From the NCBI GenBank assembly GCA_029948255.1, contig JALIZF010001507.1, positions 124,001 to 188,000 of the forward strand: 64,000 nucleotides of DNA, in the 5' to 3' direction. The notes under the pieces were generated by a model that was not told where the DNA came from, made no database searches, and worked only from the letters and a program-made list of their open reading frames with translations. The position numbers and the translations under genes were made by a program. Source of the DNA: Telmatactis stephensoni. Its lineage: Eukaryota > Cnidaria > Anthozoa > Actiniaria > Isophelliidae. Below, in pieces: positions 59,824 to 64,000 of this stretch; the first letter of the stretch is position 1, and the number at the start of each line of letters is the position of its first letter.

Positions 59824-60000
59824 AAAGAACGTTGACCATCAGCTCAAAATGTTGAGTTCTCAAGGCAAACAGTATGTGGATTTACAAAGCATTTTATCGC
59901 TCTTTCAGCTACTTTAAACCACATTCAGAACAAATAAATAAACAACGTATTTAGTTTCTACCTAAGCACTTCTATTTATTTGAATTTTTTGAGCAAAGAA

Positions 60001-60650
60001 CATTCTATGAAGGACCTGAAGAAGGCTTTAAAACAGTTTAAGTCCACAACCGGTTCAAACATTGATAAAAATTTGCCTCACACACATTGCGTGACCAGCT
60101 ACGAAATATCTCGTCCAATTCAAATCAGGACCAAGGCGTTGATGTAAATAATGATAATAAATACATCGGTAAAAGTTTCTGGGGATATGTCAAAAACATT
60201 CTGAACAAAAGAGATTCAGTACTCCCTTCCTTTAATATGACAGAATGTGCTTCATATTTCAGTAAGACTCTTACTTCAATAAGGCGTAATAAACAGTTTA
60301 TCATTCCTAGCTGCATCCCTAGCCTGTCAGTTCCTGAAGCTCCTTTTAACCTTGACCCTCCTACTTATGATAAAGTTACTAATGTCATCTGCGAAATAAA
60401 AGCGTCTGGTTCACCTTGTTCTTGATCAAATTTCCATTATTTGCTTCAAACCATGTCTGTTTTTGAGAACTTACTTAACTGAAATCAAGTTTGGTCTGCT
60501 GGAACTGTCTCTATTGAATGGAAGAAAGCGTGCACAATTCTTATTCACAAAAAAGCAACACAAATATCCCCTCAAATTTTCACCCCATCACTCTGGAATC
60601 CATACCATTGAAAATATTCACCTCATGTCTTTGTAATGTCCTCTTATATT
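60001..60650 (+). pseudogene. Non-LTR retrotransposon fragment (linker and start of RT)
   Basis: GKSFWGYVKNILNKRDSVLP, CASYFSKTLTSIRRNKQF and IKASGSPCS, then in shifted frames LDQISIICFK, WKKACTILIHKK-like text and SPLKIFTS-like text. This is the usual order before and into RT blocks of jockey/CR1-type LINEs. Both ends are truncated and it has frameshifts. Confidence 0.6.
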
Positions 60651-61007
60651 TTTGTACATGACCCACATATTTATTCTGTTGCTTTTCGTTAACATAATCA
60701 TAATAACAATTAGGTAAGTTTCTTTAATAGCAACTCTTAGTTCAACAGTATTGTTGATCAATATATGTTAATTGTATTTTTTCCAGTTTTTGTTTTCAGT
60801 TTTACATGAACAGCAATATTGACCAACAATCACCACAGGGTACAGTATATCTATATATCCCTATGCTATATTGCTATGTTATAAAAGTTGGTTTCAAACC
60901 ATTCTACTGTTTTTATAACTTAGTCAACTGTAAAAGACATTTTTGCACATTTAACACTATCAAAACTGAAAAAATTTTACTTACTCATATTTATATTTAC
61001 TTTCCAG

Positions 61008-61390
61008 AAAGTTTTAAACCTCAAAACGAGTCTCTTGTTGGATATTTTTCAAATGTTTCGCCAGTGAAACAAAAAGGGATAAAGAAGTACTTCAACTTTA
61101 ATTTCCATATGAAGTCAAAAACAAGACCAAGAGTTTGCTTTAATGATGACAAAAAAGATATCCTGACAAATTTCCAAGATCAAGGCATACCAACTACAAT
61201 TCATAATTATGAAGTCAACCTTGATTCAAAGGCACATGACATCATTCTAAACAAAGAAAGCAAAGTGTCCAAAACCGTTCTACCTGACGAAGAACATTTC
61301 AAACCAGTGATCATTGCAACAGACACAGTCTCTTCACTCAGCACCATTAAAGATGCAATACCAGAGCAGTTTGTCACCATCAAGGCTTAA
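61008..61390 (+). pseudogene. OB-fold-like (RPA-type) ORF fragment
   Basis: After a TTTACTTTCCAG acceptor: ESFKPQNESLVGYFSNVSPV, KYFNFNFHMKSKTRPRVCFN and VIIATDTVSSLSTIKDAIPE, then KA-stop-VCHLSAIKK. It resembles the single-stranded-DNA-binding OB-fold proteins found as repeated genes in cnidarians and fish (GYVxNVSPVKK .. YFDF). An in-frame TAA where Lys is expected marks it as broken. Assignment from memory of the motif; moderate at best. Confidence 0.4.
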
Positions 61391-61443
61391 GTCTGCCATC
61401 TGTCAGCCATTAAGAAAATCATCTTAGCGAGAGCGAGACGAAT

Positions 61444-62467
61444 AGACCAGAGTTTCTCTTGAACGCATTTGCTTTAGACACATATCATGAAGGACAGAAG
61501 AGGAAGTACTGTTTTTCTGCAAAAGGAAAGCCTGTTTGCTATGTTGTGTGGTACAAGGCTCTCGTGATCTCACGTACTTGGTATGTACATATTTAAAAAA
61601 TCAATAAAGATCAAACATGAGTTATCATCACCTATTCTAGGGGGATATTTTTCCTTTGATATTACCAATACATATATACTATACGTATATGCAGGTTCTT
61701 TGAACTATTACAAGAGTTCAAGGATGGTCGGACCTCAGGAGATACACAAAGAAAAGGAAATTGCTGGATGTCAAACCTCCTGCATAAAGCAATTACGTGG
61801 TTGAAAAGAGAGTGGGAAATCTTTTGACTTGCATGCACAATCTATAACGTAGAAAACCATCGTTTTTGTTCCGTCTTTAAAAACAATAGGTCATATACAA
61901 CGCTGCAGTGATTTCATGAAGACAAGATATGCTTACCTTCTTGTCAGTTAAAAATGGAGGTGTTTACAATGTATGCTGGGGACGTTAAAGCATCCAGTGA
62001 TGAAACTGGTACAATTTGCTGGAGTTCATTTTCATACATTTCCAAATGTAAATTTGCATTTAATTTTTGAAATAAAAGAACAACAACTGAGAATGTACTT
62101 TGGTTGAACGTTATAAGTGAATCACTTAACCATATATGACGATATTTTAGGAAAAAAAGTATACACGGGGTGGCATGCGTACTCTGTTGAAACATGGTTT
62201 GGTCACCACAAGAAACGACGGAAAAAGAAAAGATTAGGTTTTCAAGAGGGTCCACTTGCAACAACAAAGGTATATGCTATGTACATTTGACATGTTTCCT
62301 CAACGCAATACACATAAAACTACTTTTGGCATAATTTTGGTGTACTATTTCAGCAGCAAAAGAGATCATTATTATGGCAACTGCCATAAGGCTGAGCAGT
62401 AGCCTTCAAAATATCTGTCTATAATCATCGATGGTATGGACCAAGCAAAGACAAATTTACCCCATGT
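61444..62467 (+). pseudogene. Decayed transposase-like gene with IDGMDQ motif
   Basis: Pieces in order: HEGQKRKYCFSAKGKPVCYV with ALVISRTW (about 61488-61580), FFELLQEFKDGRTSGDTQRK and WMSNLLHKAITWLKREWEIF (61696-61827), CLPSCQLKMEVFTMYAGDVK (about 61937-61995), and LSIIIDGMDQAKTNLPHV (about 62418-62467). I recall this order in a widespread, unnamed metazoan transposase-like family with DGMDQxKT near its catalytic core. Stops and frameshifts separate the pieces, and the hAT element begins right after LPHV. Confidence 0.5.
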
Positions 62468-62470
62468 AAC

Positions 62471-64000
62471 CAGGGGTGGATCCAGACTAGTTCCACTAGT
62501 TCCAAGGAACTACTCAAACATTTTTCAAAATTAAAAAAAATTATGAAAAATTAAATTTATTTATGCTCTTTATTGTCCGTGTGAGCAATATTGTAGGTAT
62601 TTTTTGGGTTTTATTATTATTATTATTTGTTGTTGTTGTTGTATTATTGTTTGCTTAAATTTAAAAATGATACAAACCAGTTACCAAAAATATCTTTTAG
62701 GGTAGGGTCCTACGGGAATTTTGAATCCTATTTGTCACGTTGCTTTTATGTGGAACAGTTCAAAGCCTGTTTTCTATTGGTGGGAACTATTTGCCTTTGT
62801 GTAGTGGAACTACTCAAAACGTATTTCTATTGGCTATTGCGAAAAGTGGAACTAGTCAAAGACGTTTTCTATTGGCTACCGATAAAGAATGAACTGTTTG
62901 AAACTAGTGAGTAGAGACGTTGCGACTTCACTGATTAAAGGAATCTTTGAGCAGTGCTGCGATATACAATAGAAGTTTATACTGGCTGACCATGAAAATA
63001 TGGCCACAAAATAACACGAATAACGTGACTCAGTCCCGTGGAGAACCTATTAAAAACAAAGCAAATTGTTCGCCCTTTGATTTTTGGAGTGCTGTTTGAT
63101 GAATTACAACAATTCTCCGACCAGCGAAAGTTTGAGGTAATAAACAAAGTTTGGTGCCCTGGAAGTGATTTTATATTCCCTAAGACCAAAGAGAGCGGTA
63201 GAGCTAGACGATTTAACCCTGCGTGGCTAAAGGATTTCCCCTGGCTCGTTTATTCAAAATATCTAGATGGGGCTTTCTGCCTTCCATGTGCTCTTTTCGC
63301 TAAGCAATACGGACGTAACTCAGCAAAGCTAGACAAGCTAGTGAAGTCGCCTTTGACCTTTTGGAGGACTGTATTCCAGCACTTAACAAGTCATATGAAG
63401 GGGAAGTGTTCCACGCATAACTTTTCTGTCATTGCCATGAATAATTTTGTATGGACTATGAAAGAAGAAGTAGTTCCGATTAACCAACAACTTGACTCTA
63501 TACTCCAGCAGCAAATTGTGAAGAACAATAACATCACCTTACAAGGTCCACGTGACGATGATCCATCAAATAAGAGTCTGAAGGGAAATTTCCAAGCCTT
63601 ACTTTATTTCCAAGTCGATAGCGGAGACACAATATTGCAAGAGCACCTCGAAACATCCACACGTAATGCAATGTACGTATCAAAAACAATTCAAAACGAA
63701 ATGATTAACACTGTTGGCAAATACATTAGTGATCGCTTATCTGGGGGAAATCAGAGAGAGTAAATACTTTTCTGTGATTGCAGATGAAGCCACTGATGTA
63801 TCAAACAAAGAAAACCTCTCTCTTGTAATAAGATTTGTTGCAAACTATTCGTGAAGAATTTAGGGTTCCATTTATGTGAAGTAGGGACAATGGGACGAGC
63901 AATCAAAAATGTCATTACAAGCGCTGTCACAGATTTGGGGATCAGCATGAATGATTGTCGTGGCCAATGTTATGACGGAGCCAGAAACATGGCTGGCAGG
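62471..64000 (+). mobile_element. hAT element, 5' part (continues past the window)
   Basis: The tip CAGGGGTGGATCCAG is a hAT-style terminus; the flanking base context (CCATGTAAC) would supply the 8-bp duplication, but the other end is outside. AT-rich leader with repeated TGGAACTACTCAAA / TTTCTATTGGCTA motifs (62755-62880), then a transposase-like gene. Confidence 0.65.
63038..64000 (+). pseudogene. hAT transposase (TTF zinc finger / DUF4371), frameshifted, partial
   Basis: WCPGSDFIFPKTKESGRARR, FNPAWLKDFPWLVYS and DGAFCLPCALFAKQYGRN form a TTF-type zinc finger as in ZMYM1-like hAT transposases. LVKSPLTFWRTVFQHLTSHM and the DUF4371 region follow. At about 63745 the frame shifts: SKYFSVIADEATDVSNKENL, LSLVIRFV, a second shift near 63840, then GFHLCEVGTMGRAIKN and GISMNDCRGQCYDGARNMAG. 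The Asp in ADEATD is the first catalytic Asp. Broken by at least two frameshifts. Confidence 0.8.

Overview
The window reads as AT-rich animal nuclear DNA, most likely from a cnidarian (anthozoan). Three things support this. Genes are broken into many short exons with GT..AG introns. A stand-alone P2X7 C-terminal-domain gene is present. The transposon load (DIRS, Penelope, Harbinger, MULE-like, hAT, IS3-like, many MITEs) matches what I know of cnidarian genomes. The species assignment is an inference. All splice sites were read by eye; where I give exon coordinates for the three best genes, the reading frame closes exactly to the stop codon.

Layout. (1) 1-9407, + strand: the 3' eight exons of a GH116 (GBA2-like / DUF608) glycosidase-like gene. 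One exon encodes a PAN/apple-like cysteine module. Its introns carry several MITEs. (2) 9408-14397: intergenic DNA with a TTAA-ended MITE and simple repeats, then a compact three-exon P2X7 C-terminal-domain gene (13126-14245). (3) 14398-28217: a 13.8 kb DNA transposon bounded by nearly identical ~420 bp terminal inverted repeats (TIRs) full of short CGATCG-containing repeats. It holds two converging intact multi-exon genes: a 743-aa protein ending in a HECT E3 ubiquitin-ligase domain (+) and a 495-aa integrase with an IS3-OrfB-like helix-turn-helix and a DD(36)E core (-). This is the most interesting object in the window.

(4) 28218-40080: mostly non-coding, with a tRNA-derived SINE, a decayed Harbinger element (MADF/Myb-like gene plus a transposase broken by frameshifts, a LINE insertion and loss of the catalytic Glu), and a decayed MULE-like gene with a 57-bp tandem-repeat tail. 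(5) About 40.1-59.8 kb: a nest of retroelements. A DIRS element (DIRS-1, +) is interrupted by (a) two head-to-tail elements inserted without target duplication, one holding a 69-bp minisatellite, (b) a 966-bp hAT-like element with a 5-bp target duplication, and (c) a deleted DIRS (DIRS-2, -) that itself contains a Penelope element with an 11-bp target duplication. A 3.52 kb piece of this nest is then duplicated in tandem. (6) 59.8-64.0 kb: a LINE fragment, an OB-fold-like pseudogene, a decayed transposase-like gene with an IDGMDQ motif, and the 5' part of a frameshifted hAT element running off the window.

Only the GH116, P2X7C, HECT and integrase genes look intact. In the IS3-like element the two genes are transcribed inward from the two TIRs, so each TIR probably supplies a promoter as well as the transposase-binding sites. 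How the HECT ligase helps the element is unknown.
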